From positions 21,214 to 85,213 of the forward strand of contig CASFNR010000016.1 of the NCBI GenBank assembly GCA_949296115.1: a stretch of DNA of 64,000 bases, written 5' to 3'. The stretch's first letter is position 1. The number at the start of each line of letters is the position of its first letter. The position numbers were made by a program, and so were the translations under genes. Shown here piece after piece: positions 50,563-59,114 of the stretch. The stretch is from an uncultured Eubacteriales bacterium (GTDB lineage: Bacteria > Bacillota > Clostridia > Oscillospirales > Oscillospiraceae). The notes under the pieces were generated by a model that saw only the letters and a program-made list of their open reading frames with translations, did no database searches and was not told the origin of the DNA.

Positions 50563-51861
50563 TTACCAGAGGTTGCCCTCTTCATTAAACTTCCAGTCCT
50601 CTGGCTGGGACAGGATCTCAATATGTTCCGAGGCTTCCGCTTCTGCCAGCATTGCTTCCGAAATCTCAATCTGCTCCAGATTCATCGTATCCCGGATGTG
50701 CACCATCCGCGGATGGTCACGGTCTATGTAGTTGCAGGTCCGCAGTGCGATCTGAATGCAGCTTTTATCCGAATGCGTAAACAAGGGAATCTTCGGTGTA
50801 CACAGCACGGTGGAAGTCACCACATTGGGGTAGGTACAGTCCACATCAATTTTATCTACCAGCCGTTTTGTCGTCACATCCGCAAGGCCAAGTCCGTTGC
50901 AGTTGCCGTGGGTTTCCTCCGTAAGGTCCAGCACGGCAATGTGCTGTACGTTCTTTTCTCCCTTTACATGAGGTACCGCAAAACGCCCCGTAATATTGGG
51001 ATCCATGCCGTCGCCGCTGATGTCCTTTCCGATTCGGTCAACCACCAATACATCAATATTGTCGAAAAATATTTTTCCCAAGAACTCTTTGGAGCGCTTC
51101 AGCAGCGGCGGCTCCTTTTCCATGATCTCCTCTTTCAGCATCCCGGAAATGATGCAGGTCTGATCAAAGGCATTTTCAACCAGCGCCACTGCGCCAAGCA
51201 CCTTGGCATTGTCCAGAATCACTTTACCGATCACAGGAAGCAGCTCGCCCAGTGCCTTAAAGCCGTCTCTGTGCACGGTCTGCGCACCATGCTGTTTTCC
51301 CATGCCAATGACTGCCATCTTCAGGATTCCGCTTTCATAGGGTCCGCGGAAGGCGGTGTGCGCCTTCACTCTGCCGCAGAGAATAATTCCATCTGCCGCA
51401 TGGGCATAGCGGTCAATGAATACCGGCATGCCGTCCGGCGTCTGCCCCAGCTGATCAACCTCCATGGTTGCCTTGATTGGACAGCCCAAATATTCCTCCG
51501 TAACGCCGTAGCCCGTCAGAATTTCTCTCTGCCCTTCCGCCGTCGCACCGCCGTGGCTTCCCATCGCTGGAAATACGAACGGCTCACCGCCCTGCTCTTT
51601 TACGAAGTCCACAATTGCCTTGATAATCAGGGCAATGTTGGCAACACCCCTGCTTCCGCATGTAATCGCAATGGAGTCTCCCTTGTGAATTCTCTGGGCC
51701 ATGCCACAGTCCAGAAGTTCCTGGCGGACCTTTGCAGGGATCTCCGCTCTGGGGATGTTGGTGTGGTCCAGTTTCTGACGAACCCTGACCATCTTCGGCA
51801 GCTGTACGGTTCCAGCCAAAGCCGTGACCACATTTCCCTCCTTCACAGTTTCCAATGCCAT
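50563..51861 (-). CDS. LarA-like (nickel-pincer lactate racemase superfamily) protein
   Basis: A 432-residue protein with a LarA N-terminal-type domain: ITCGSRGVANIALIIKAIVDF, AMGSHGGATAEGQREIL and a histidine/lysine-bearing RVKAHTAFRGPYESGILKMAVIGMGK region that corresponds to the cofactor-binding part of LarA. LarA homologues include lactate, malate and aldonate racemases or epimerases. No larB, larC or larE is in the window. Lying between the UxaA-like dehydratase and the transporter, it may epimerise the incoming acid into the dehydratase substrate (inference). Confidence 0.8.
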   Translation of the reverse strand: MALETVKEGNVVTALAGTVQLPKMVRVRQKLDHTNIPRAEIPAKVRQELLDCGMAQRIHKGDSIAITCGSRGVANIALIIKAIVDFVKEQGGEPFVFPAMGSHGGATAEGQREILTGYGVTEEYLGCPIKATMEVDQLGQTPDGMPVFIDRYAHAADGIILCGRVKAHTAFRGPYESGILKMAVIGMGKQHGAQTVHRDGFKALGELLPVIGKVILDNAKVLGAVALVENAFDQTCIISGMLKEEIMEKEPPLLKRSKEFLGKIFFDNIDVLVVDRIGKDISGDGMDPNITGRFAVPHVKGEKNVQHIAVLDLTEETHGNCNGLGLADVTTKRLVDKIDVDCTYPNVVTSTVLCTPKIPLFTHSDKSCIQIALRTCNYIDRDHPRMVHIRDTMNLEQIEISEAMLAEAEASEHIEILSQPEDWKFNEEGNLW

Positions 51862-51881
51862 GTATCCACACCCTTTCTTTA

Positions 51882-53378
51882 TTACAGCAGTACGCCGTCT
51901 TTAAAGATCATTACTTCACGATAGCCGTTGATCTCATTCTTTGTCCGCACTTTTCCACTGGCCACATCCAGAAGCATCTGCCAGAGCTCGTCTGCCGCAT
52001 CCTCAAAATCCACACCCTCCAGGATCTGACCGGCGTTGAAGTCGATCCAATTGTGTTTTCGATTGGCCATCACCGCATTGGATGCCAGCTTGATGGTAGG
52101 AATGGCCGTCGCCAGGGGATTTCCCCGGCCCGTTGTAAACAGCAGCTGCTGTGCGCCGCTTGCCAGGAGATTTGTGATGGATACATTGTCATTCCCCGGC
52201 CCGATCATCAGATTCAAGCCCTTTTTCTCCACGCGCTGGCCGTAGTGCAGCGTATCCACCACAGGTGCATTTCCGCCCTTCTGAATGCAGCCCATTGACT
52301 TCTCTTCCAGGGTCGTAATGCCGCCCCGGTGATTGCCGGGGGACGGATTGTCATAGCAAGGCTGGCCATAATCCGCATAGTATTGCTTGAAACCGTTGAT
52401 CAGGTGAACCACCTTTTCAAAGGTGTGCTCGTTGTCTGCCCGATTCATGAGATATGTCTCTGCGCCGAACATCTCCGGGACCTCCGTCAGGACAGCGCTG
52501 CCGCCTTTGGCACAAATGGTATCTGCAATGCGTCCGCAGAGCGGATTGGCTGTTATGCCGGAGAAAGCATCGGATCCGCCGCACTTGAATGCCACTGTCA
52601 GGTCGGACACCGGACAGGTTTCCCGGTGATCCCCCGCCATCGCATCCAGGATTTGACCGATCAGACCCATCGCCACTTCCACCTCATCCTCCACATCCTG
52701 CGTGATCAGCGTCTTGATCCTCGCAGAATCATAGGACCCAAGCACTGGAAGGAAATGCTCCAGATCATTGTTTTCACAGCCAAGACTGACAATCAGCACG
52801 CCGCCCGCATTGGGATGCTGGATAATGCTTTTCAGGATGTTCTGCGTATTCTGGAAGTCCTCACCCATCTGCGAGCAGCCGGCATTGTGGGGGAATGCGA
52901 AAATGCCGTCGCATCTTTCCGGGAATCGCCGCTGGGCTTCCTCCTGAATCAGCCGGATGGTGGTATTCACACAAGAAACCGTTGGAATGATCCACAATTC
53001 GTTTCTCGTTCCTACCCGGCCGTCTGCACGACGATATCCCTGGAAACAATTCCCTCTTCCTGCGATTCTGGGAGACGCTTCATGGGGGTGGGGATTATAG
53101 GTGTAGGACAGCTGGCCGGACAGGTTCGTATCCATATTGTGCATATGCACCCAATCGCCGACATGAATCGGCTGCGTGGCGTGGCCGATCACGGTGCCAT
53201 ACTTGATCACCGCTTCACCCGATGCCATATCCCGCAGGGCCACCTTATGCCCAATGGGAATATCCTGCCGCAGCAGGATCCGGGCTCCGTCAATGCTCAC
53301 CTCTGTGCCTTTCGCTGTGTCCTGCGTTGCGACAGCCACCGCATCTTCGGGATGTATTTTAATAAATGCTTCCTTCAT
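51882..53378 (-). CDS. uxaA: UxaA/GarD-family sugar-acid dehydratase
   Basis: A 498-residue altronate/galactarate-dehydratase-family enzyme: N-terminal SAF domain (about 1-90; IKIHPEDAVAVATQ), then the core starting GYRRADGRVGTRNELWIIPT, with conserved cysteines in PHNAGCSQMGED, SLGCENND and KCGGSDAFSG. Family members dehydrate an aldonic or aldaric acid to a 2-keto-3-deoxy acid. Together with KDG kinase and KDPG aldolase encoded divergently it makes an Entner-Doudoroff-like route. Altronate is likely but the precise substrate is not certain. Confidence 0.9.
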   Translation of the reverse strand: MKEAFIKIHPEDAVAVATQDTAKGTEVSIDGARILLRQDIPIGHKVALRDMASGEAVIKYGTVIGHATQPIHVGDWVHMHNMDTNLSGQLSYTYNPHPHEASPRIAGRGNCFQGYRRADGRVGTRNELWIIPTVSCVNTTIRLIQEEAQRRFPERCDGIFAFPHNAGCSQMGEDFQNTQNILKSIIQHPNAGGVLIVSLGCENNDLEHFLPVLGSYDSARIKTLITQDVEDEVEVAMGLIGQILDAMAGDHRETCPVSDLTVAFKCGGSDAFSGITANPLCGRIADTICAKGGSAVLTEVPEMFGAETYLMNRADNEHTFEKVVHLINGFKQYYADYGQPCYDNPSPGNHRGGITTLEEKSMGCIQKGGNAPVVDTLHYGQRVEKKGLNLMIGPGNDNVSITNLLASGAQQLLFTTGRGNPLATAIPTIKLASNAVMANRKHNWIDFNAGQILEGVDFEDAADELWQMLLDVASGKVRTKNEINGYREVMIFKDGVLL

Positions 53379-53455
53379 ATGTAATCCTCTCTCGCATTTG
53401 GCATTATCACCAATTTTGCGGAATTATTTTTTTAATTAATTAACTATATATGTAT

Positions 53456-53490
53456 CTGATATTATCTGACTAATATATCAGTTACGACAA
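53456..53490 (-). promoter_or_regulatory. Promoter/operator of the uxaA-liv operon
   Basis: On the minus strand TTGTCG (complement of 53485-53490) and GATAAT (complement of 53461-53466) are 18 bases apart. An inverted repeat CTGATAT-N12-ATATCAG (53456-53462 and 53475-53481) overlaps the -10 box; the adjacent GntR-type protein is the likely binder. Confidence 0.65.
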
Positions 53491-53502
53491 AACAATCCAC
53501 GG

Positions 53503-54147
53503 CTATTCATGGATTGTTATATTGAAGTTGAAATCGTACGCCTCCCGCTTACTGGTCAGGATATGCGCCCGAACGGCCTGCTCCACCGCATCCGGGTCCC
53601 GCTTTCCAATGGCCTCCAGGATCGTCAGGTGTTCCCGGATGGAGCAGCTGTAATCCCGGTTTCTCGTGGATGTCATCACGCGGATTCGGTGATTGTGGTC
53701 ATTCACCACGGCAAACAAGCTGTTCAGAAACATATTGTTGGAATAGCTGGTGAGTTCACGGTGCAGCTTGTAGTCCAAATCGATGTACTTCATCACATCA
53801 TAGGATTCCGGTCGGAAGGACTGGAATTCGCGTTTCATCTTCCATATCCATTCGTCCGTCGTCTGCCCTACGGTCTGCCTTGCCATATAGGGTTCATTCA
53901 GCAGCCGCACCTCGTAAACGCAGTTGATCAAGTCCAAAGAAACATCGGACACAATGGTTCCCTTCCTGGGGTAGATAATCACGAACCGGTCCTTTGCCAG
54001 GCGCTGGATTGCCTCCCGAATCGGTGTGCGGCTGATGTTCAGTTCCTGGATCAGGGCCTCCTCAGAAATATCCGAAGTAGGACGCATCTCAAGCATGATA
54101 ATCTTCCGCTTAATAATTTCGTAGGCCTCTTCTGCTTTACTCTGCAT
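53503..54147 (-). CDS. GntR (FadR subfamily) regulator
   Basis: A 214-residue regulator: GntR winged helix (about 1-70; EEALIQELNISRTPIREAIQRLAKD) and an all-helical FCD effector domain with histidine metal ligands (LDYKLHRELTSYSNN, VNDHNHRIR, REHLTILEAI). FCD-type regulators of sugar-acid operons respond to uronates, aldonates or related acids. The start at 54147 has GGAG nine bases upstream. Confidence 0.92.
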   Translation of the reverse strand: MQSKAEEAYEIIKRKIIMLEMRPTSDISEEALIQELNISRTPIREAIQRLAKDRFVIIYPRKGTIVSDVSLDLINCVYEVRLLNEPYMARQTVGQTTDEWIWKMKREFQSFRPESYDVMKYIDLDYKLHRELTSYSNNMFLNSLFAVVNDHNHRIRVMTSTRNRDYSCSIREHLTILEAIGKRDPDAVEQAVRAHILTSKREAYDFNFNITIHE

Positions 54148-54233
54148 TCTGTTTGCTCCGTTCCTTTGTGTTTCTAATATATCACTCGTAATATTTGATG
54201 TCAATAGCATCGTCGACTTTCTACTATTTACTA

Positions 54234-54253
54234 AAATTCAGCCAACTGAATTT
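54234..54253 (-). terminator. Terminator of iclR
   Basis: AAATTCAG paired with CTGAATTT around a four-base loop, followed on the minus strand by TTTAG; it lies between the iclR stop and the gntR start. Confidence 0.6.
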
Positions 54254-54290
54254 GTGCAGCTTATACAAGTTTCAATTTTTACGCTCCGCA

Positions 54291-55061
54291 TCACACTTTT
54301 GGACCATTCAGCAGCCGGGAAATTTGCGACGCAGCACTGGTAATCTGGCCCGCAAGGAGCGGCACTCTGTCCTCACTCAGCCTGGTTGTGGGTGCAGACA
54401 GGCTGATGGCCGCATAAGCAATTCCCTGTTCGTTTTTGATCGGGGCTGCAACGCAGCGAATCCCCAGCTCATGCTCCTGGTCATCAATGGCATAACCCCG
54501 CTGGCGGGTCTTTTCCAGATCCTCCAGCAGGCTTTCCGGTGTACACAGAGTATGATCTGTGAACACCTGGTACTTGGTTGTCCGGGCAATCAGGTTCTGC
54601 TCCTCCTCCGGCAAAAACGCAAGAATGGCCTTCCCCACCCCTGTGCAGTACATGGGATTGCGCAGGCCAATGCGGGATGCCATGTGGATTACGCTCTGCA
54701 CAGGTTCCTCCTTATACAGGTAGACAACGGAATTTTCCTCCCGCAGGACAAAGTGAATTGCCTCGTTGGTCTTGACCGCCAGCTCCCGCAGCACCGGCTC
54801 CACAACAGGGAGAAAGCCGTTGGCATTGACTGTCCGGCATCCAATTTCATAGAGCTTCAGGGAAATGTGATAGGTATTGCTGCGGCTGTCTTTGATTACA
54901 TAGCCGTGGGCAATCAAAGACGCCAGCAGGCGAAACGCCGTACTCTTATTCAGCTGCGTCTGCCGCACCAGTTCCGTAAGCGAAACGCCTTGCGGATGCA
55001 GTGAAATGGTCTCCAGCAGCTGGAAAGCCCTGTCCACGGACTGGATCGAATACTGTTCCAT
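54291..55061 (-). CDS. IclR/KdgR family regulator
   Basis: A 256-residue regulator with an N-terminal winged helix (SVDRAFQLLETISLHPQGVSLTE, recognition helix NKSTAFRLLASLIAHG) and a C-terminal IclR effector domain (GRNPMYCTGVGKAILAF-like segment, IDDQEHELGIRCVAAPI). It is divergent from the KDPG aldolase/KDG kinase pair. KdgR-type proteins of this family bind KDG; control of the divergent pair is likely. Confidence 0.92.
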   Translation of the reverse strand: MEQYSIQSVDRAFQLLETISLHPQGVSLTELVRQTQLNKSTAFRLLASLIAHGYVIKDSRSNTYHISLKLYEIGCRTVNANGFLPVVEPVLRELAVKTNEAIHFVLREENSVVYLYKEEPVQSVIHMASRIGLRNPMYCTGVGKAILAFLPEEEQNLIARTTKYQVFTDHTLCTPESLLEDLEKTRQRGYAIDDQEHELGIRCVAAPIKNEQGIAYAAISLSAPTTRLSEDRVPLLAGQITSAASQISRLLNGPKV

Positions 55062-55165
55062 GTTATCGCACCTTTATTCATCGTTCTGAAAAAGAGTATA
55101 ACATATTTTTCCAAATTAAGCGAGAAGTTTCTGAAATTTTTTCCAGCCTTTTTCGATCCACCCTC

Positions 55166-55234
55166 TTGACATTTTTCATCTCCCTGCATTATAATAGTTT
55201 CACGATATGAATTATTATTTCATATTATGAAACT
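55166..55234 (+). promoter_or_regulatory. Promoter and KdgR-like operator of the aldolase-kinase pair
   Basis: TTGACA (55166-55171), 18-base spacer, TATAAT (55190-55195). Directly downstream, 16-base arms with two mismatches (AGTTTCA..ATATGAA at 55196-55211, complement 55219-55234) form a large palindrome. Its outer AGTTTCA/TGAAACT halves resemble KdgR-type boxes, matching the adjacent IclR/KdgR gene. Confidence 0.8.
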
Positions 55235-55252
55235 TTAATGGAGGAATGTATC

Positions 55253-55906
55253 ATGCGCGAGCAAGTCATTCAGGCAATTCTAGAGCACAAAATCATCGCA
55301 ATCGTACGGGGCGCTGAGGAAGGCAAGGTTCCCAAGATTGCCCAGGCTCTGTACGATGGCGGCATTCACCTGATGGAGGTCACTTTCAATCAGAAAGATC
55401 CCGATTCCTTCGTGAATACCCAGAATGCGATCCGGAATTCCATCGCACGCATGGGCGATCAAATGCTGATCGGCGCAGGAACGGTTACCTGCGTTTCTCT
55501 GGTGGAAGCTGCGAAAGAAGCCGGCGCACAGTATATTGTCTCTCCCGACACCGATGAGGACGTAATCCGCCGCACCGTTGAACTCGGCATGGTCAGTCTT
55601 CCCGGCGCATACACCGCAACCGAGGCAAAGAAAGCCCACAATGCCGGTGCAGATTTTGTCAAGCTTTTCCCCTGCATTGAGGGTGCCCCCGCATATCTGA
55701 AGGCCCTCTGCGCCCCTCTGAGCAACATCCGCTTCCTGGCGGTTGGCGGTGTGAATGCAGACAACTGCGCTGCTTTCATGAAGGCCGGTGCCTGCGGCGT
55801 AGGCGTTGGCGGGTGCCTCGTCAACAAAGAGTGGGTTGCGCAGGAACGCTATGACCTGATTACCGCAGAAGCGCAGAAGTTCGTGAAAAATATCAACGTC
55901 AAGTAA
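55253..55906 (+). CDS. eda: 2-keto-3-deoxy-6-phosphogluconate-type aldolase
   Basis: A 217-residue class I aldolase (KDPG/KHG family). The Schiff-base lysine is K137 in DFVKLFP and the catalytic glutamate E42 in LMEVTF; GAGTV and AVGGVN loops are present. It splits KDPG (or the galactonate analogue) into pyruvate and glyceraldehyde 3-phosphate. The ATG at 55253 has GGAGGA seven bases upstream. It is transcribed with the kinase 14 bases downstream. Confidence 0.93.
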   Translation: MREQVIQAILEHKIIAIVRGAEEGKVPKIAQALYDGGIHLMEVTFNQKDPDSFVNTQNAIRNSIARMGDQMLIGAGTVTCVSLVEAAKEAGAQYIVSPDTDEDVIRRTVELGMVSLPGAYTATEAKKAHNAGADFVKLFPCIEGAPAYLKALCAPLSNIRFLAVGGVNADNCAAFMKAGACGVGVGGCLVNKEWVAQERYDLITAEAQKFVKNINVK

Positions 55907-55920
55907 TTCAGGAGGTTATT

Positions 55921-56949
55921 ATGAGCAGATTTGTTACATTTGGTGAAATCATGTTCCGGTTCAACCCGGAAGGCTACCTTCGCATTACGCAGGCGCCGAA
56001 GTTTGAGGTTTCCCTGGCAGGCGGTGAAGCCAACGTGGCCGTATCTCTTGCCAACTATGGACTGGATACCGCATTTGTTACCAAGGTTCCCAGCCATGAA
56101 GTCGGCAACTGTGTGATTAATGAAATGCGTCGCTATGGCGTTGACACCAGATTTATCGTTCGGGGCGGCAGCCGGCTGGGTCTGTTCTATGTAGAAAAGG
56201 GTGCCTCTCAGCGCCCTTCCAAGGTCATCTATGACCGGGCGGGTTCCTCCATCGCCACTGCGGCCCCTTCCGACTTCGATTGGGATGCCATTTTTGATGG
56301 CGCTCAGTGGTTCCACTTCACCGGAATTACCCCTGCTCTCAGCGAAAACATGGTGCAGGTTTGTCTGGATGCCTGTAAGGCTGCCAAGGCCCATGGCGTT
56401 ACCATCAGCTGTGACCTGAACTATCGCAAGAAGCTGTGGTCCCGTGAGCAGGCCTGCAAGGTCATGACTGCGCTTATGCCCTATGTGGATGTCTGCATTG
56501 CCAACGAAGAGGATGCTTTCGATGTCTTTGGCATTCAGGCGGAGCACACCGACATCGAAGGCGGTAAGCTGGACTATGCCGCCTACGCCAGCGTAGCCCG
56601 CCAAATCGCCAGCCGCTTTGGCACAAAGAAGGTAGCCATCACCCTGCGCGGCAGTATTTCCGCCAGCAGAAACACCTGGGCTGGTATGCTCTATGACGCA
56701 GCCTCTGACAAGGCCTGCCTGTCCCGCAGCTATGACATCCAGATCGTGGATCGGGTCGGCGGCGGCGACTCCTTCGGCGGCGCACTGATTTATGCGCTTT
56801 CCCAGAACTACACCGACCAGGAAGCCATCGACTTTGCCGTGGCCGCCTCCTGCCTGAAGCATACCATCGAGCATGATTTCAATCAGGTTTCCGTGGAGGA
56901 AGTCCGTGCCTTGATGACCGGCTCCGGCTCCGGCCGCGTACAGCGCTGA
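55921..56949 (+). CDS. kdgK: PfkB family 2-keto-3-deoxygluconate kinase
   Basis: A 342-residue ribokinase-fold sugar kinase: N-terminal GGEANVAVSLANYGL signature and C-terminal DRVGGGDSFGGALIYAL with the catalytic aspartate. CDLNYRKKLWS and VCIANEEDAF are common in KDG kinases. It phosphorylates KDG before cleavage by the aldolase encoded just upstream. Confidence 0.9.
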   Translation: MSRFVTFGEIMFRFNPEGYLRITQAPKFEVSLAGGEANVAVSLANYGLDTAFVTKVPSHEVGNCVINEMRRYGVDTRFIVRGGSRLGLFYVEKGASQRPSKVIYDRAGSSIATAAPSDFDWDAIFDGAQWFHFTGITPALSENMVQVCLDACKAAKAHGVTISCDLNYRKKLWSREQACKVMTALMPYVDVCIANEEDAFDVFGIQAEHTDIEGGKLDYAAYASVARQIASRFGTKKVAITLRGSISASRNTWAGMLYDAASDKACLSRSYDIQIVDRVGGGDSFGGALIYALSQNYTDQEAIDFAVAASCLKHTIEHDFNQVSVEEVRALMTGSGSGRVQR

Positions 56950-56975
56950 TACTCATTTTGATCCTCCAATATTCC

Positions 56976-57006
56976 AAAGGGCATCCCCTTCCCGGGGATG
57001 CCCTTT
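56976..57006 (+). terminator. Hairpin terminator after kdgK
   Basis: A 13-bp stem AAAGGGCATCCCC (56976-56988) with its complement at 56994-57006. The T-run is short, so efficiency is uncertain. It marks the right edge of the lower-GC island. Confidence 0.7.
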
Positions 57007-57044
57007 GTGCTGCACCGAATTGGGTACGATGCTACAGATCTTTC

Positions 57045-57073
57045 TTGCAAATTATAGGACAATGTCTTATAAT
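57045..57073 (+). promoter_or_regulatory. Promoter/operator of the sugar importer operon
   Basis: TTGCAA (57045-57050) and TATAAT (57068-57073), 17-base spacer. The spacer and -10 form an inverted repeat ATTATAGGAC-N3-GTCTTATAAT (57051-57073, one mismatch), a likely repressor site. A second GGACAAT/ATTGTCC pair spans 57057-57089. Confidence 0.7.
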
Positions 57074-57107
57074 GAAGGCAATATTGTCCGAAAGGAACGG
57101 GATTGCC

Positions 57108-58199
57108 ATGAAAGTAACCCTTCAGCATCTGACCAAAACCTTTCCCAGCCGGAGCAAAAAGCAGCCGGAGGATGTGGTTGCCGTTCAGGATTTTTCCTTC
57201 GAAATTCCCGACGGTAAGCTCATCGGCCTGCTTGGCCCCTCGGGCTGCGGCAAATCCACTACGCTGAACCTGCTCTCCGGCCTGCTGAAGCCCACCAGCG
57301 GACGGATTTTCTTCGGGGAAGATGACGTCACCGACCTGCCTGCCGAGCATCGGGGGGTGGGACTGGTGTTCCAGAACTACGCCCTGTACCCCCATCTGAC
57401 AGTGAAGCAGAACATCACCTTCCCCCTGGAAAACCGGAAGGGCAAGGACCGGCTCACCAAGCAGCAAATGGCGGAAAAGGCCATGGAAGCAGCAAAGCTG
57501 GTGCAGATTGAGGGCCTGATGGACCGCAAGCCCAGCGAGCTCTCCGGCGGTCAGCAGCAGCGGGTGGCCATCGCCCGGGCCCTGGTGAAGATGCCCCGGA
57601 TTCTCCTTCTGGATGAACCCCTGTCCAATCTGGACGCCCGGCTGCGGCTGCAGACCCGGGAAGAAATCCGCCGGATTCAGCGCTCCACCGGCATCACCAC
57701 CGTGTTCGTCACCCACGACCAGGAGGAAGCCATGTCCATCTCCGACCTGATTGTGGTGATGAAGGACGGCATTGTCCAGCAGGCCGGAAAACCCCAGGAG
57801 GTCTACGACTCCCCCGCCAACCTGTTCGTGGCGAAATTTCTGGGCAATCCTCCCATCAACGTCTTTGACGCCCAGGTGCGCAGCCAGACCCTGTACATCG
57901 GGGATGAAGCCGTCCTCCCGGTGCCTGGCGTGTCCGATCAGCTGGTCACCGCTGCTGTCCGCCCGGAGGGATTTATCCTCAGTGAACAGGGTGCGCTCAC
58001 CTGCAATCTCAGCGGCGTGGAGGTCATGGGCCGGGACATCAGCGTGGTATCCACCCATCCCAATTCCCAGAATCTCACCATCCGCTCCATTATTTCCGCA
58101 GAAACCGGAGTGGCCCCCGGAAAAACAGTCCGCTTTGACCTGAAGCCAGCCAAAGTATTCCTCTTCTCCCGGGATGACGGAACCCGGATTTCCTTCTGA
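57108..58199 (+). CDS. CUT1-type sugar ABC importer ATPase (MalK/UgpC-like)
   Basis: A 363-residue ATPase: Walker A GPSGCGKST (43-51), YALYPHLTVKQNITFPL, signature LSGGQQQR and Walker B LLLDEPLSNLDARLR, then a C-terminal regulatory OB domain (about 240-363, TAAVRPEGF). CUT1 ATPases with this tail accept regulation by PTS components. The ATG at 57108 follows AAAGGA; the open frame before it contains the promoter. It heads a four-gene importer operon. Confidence 0.94.
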   Translation: MKVTLQHLTKTFPSRSKKQPEDVVAVQDFSFEIPDGKLIGLLGPSGCGKSTTLNLLSGLLKPTSGRIFFGEDDVTDLPAEHRGVGLVFQNYALYPHLTVKQNITFPLENRKGKDRLTKQQMAEKAMEAAKLVQIEGLMDRKPSELSGGQQQRVAIARALVKMPRILLLDEPLSNLDARLRLQTREEIRRIQRSTGITTVFVTHDQEEAMSISDLIVVMKDGIVQQAGKPQEVYDSPANLFVAKFLGNPPINVFDAQVRSQTLYIGDEAVLPVPGVSDQLVTAAVRPEGFILSEQGALTCNLSGVEVMGRDISVVSTHPNSQNLTIRSIISAETGVAPGKTVRFDLKPAKVFLFSRDDGTRISF

Positions 58200-58211
58200 G
58201 GGAGGCCGCTT

Positions 58212-59102
58212 ATGGAAAAAAACAATCCAAAAGGCTGGCTGTATCTGCTGCCCGCCGCTGTATTCCTGGGCTTCTTTCTGGTGTATCCCCTGATTGACGT
58301 GCTGATCTACTCCCTGGAGGAAGGGTTCAACTTTGCATCCCAGACCTACCGGGGGGTAGGCGGATATAACTATGCCTATGTGCTTCACGACCCCTATTTC
58401 CTTCAGGCCCTGAAGAATACCTTCATTCTGGTCATCATCACCGTTCCCCTTTCCACCGGGCTTGCCCTGCTGATTTCCGTGGGCTTAAGTTCCATCCGGA
58501 AACTCCGGGAGCTGTATCAGACCATCTACTTCCTGCCCTACGTCACCAACACCCTGGCGGTTGGCCTGGTGTTCATGATTCTCTTCAAGCAGACCCCCTA
58601 CACCGACGGTCTGGCCAATCTGGTGCTCAGCTGGTTCGGCGCAGGGCCGGTGGACTTCATCGGCGGTCCCTATTGGGCGAAGATGTTCGTGCTGTGCTTT
58701 TATACCGTCTGGGTAGTTCTGCCCTTCAAGATTCTGATTCTCACCAGCGCCCTTGCTTCTGTGGACCAGACCTACTATAACGCCGCCAAGGTGGACGGCA
58801 CCTCCCGGCTGCGGGTGTTCACCCGAATTACCCTGCCCATGATCTCCCCGTCCCTGTTTTACCTGGTAATCACCGGCTTCATTGGGGCCTTCAAGGCCTA
58901 CTCCGATGCGGTTGCCCTGTTCGGCACCGATCTGAACGCCTCGGAGATGAATACCATTGTGGGCTATATCTATGACATGCTCTACGGAGATTCCGGCGGC
59001 TATCCTTCCTACGCCTCCGCCGCCGCTATCTTGCTGTTTGCCATTGTCCTGACCATCACCTGCATCAATCTGCTGGTCAGCAAGAAGCACGTCCACTATT
59101 GA
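58212..59102 (+). CDS. CUT1-type sugar ABC importer permease (MalF/UgpA-like)
   Basis: A 296-residue permease with six hydrophobic segments and the EAA loop YYNAAKVDGTSRLRVFTRIT-type segment that contacts the ATPase. It starts 12 bases after the ATPase stop. Ligand class: mono- or oligosaccharide or glycerol phosphate; not decided by sequence. Confidence 0.94.
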   Translation: MEKNNPKGWLYLLPAAVFLGFFLVYPLIDVLIYSLEEGFNFASQTYRGVGGYNYAYVLHDPYFLQALKNTFILVIITVPLSTGLALLISVGLSSIRKLRELYQTIYFLPYVTNTLAVGLVFMILFKQTPYTDGLANLVLSWFGAGPVDFIGGPYWAKMFVLCFYTVWVVLPFKILILTSALASVDQTYYNAAKVDGTSRLRVFTRITLPMISPSLFYLVITGFIGAFKAYSDAVALFGTDLNASEMNTIVGYIYDMLYGDSGGYPSYASAAAILLFAIVLTITCINLLVSKKHVHY

Positions 59103-59114
59103 GGAGGCTCCCCT

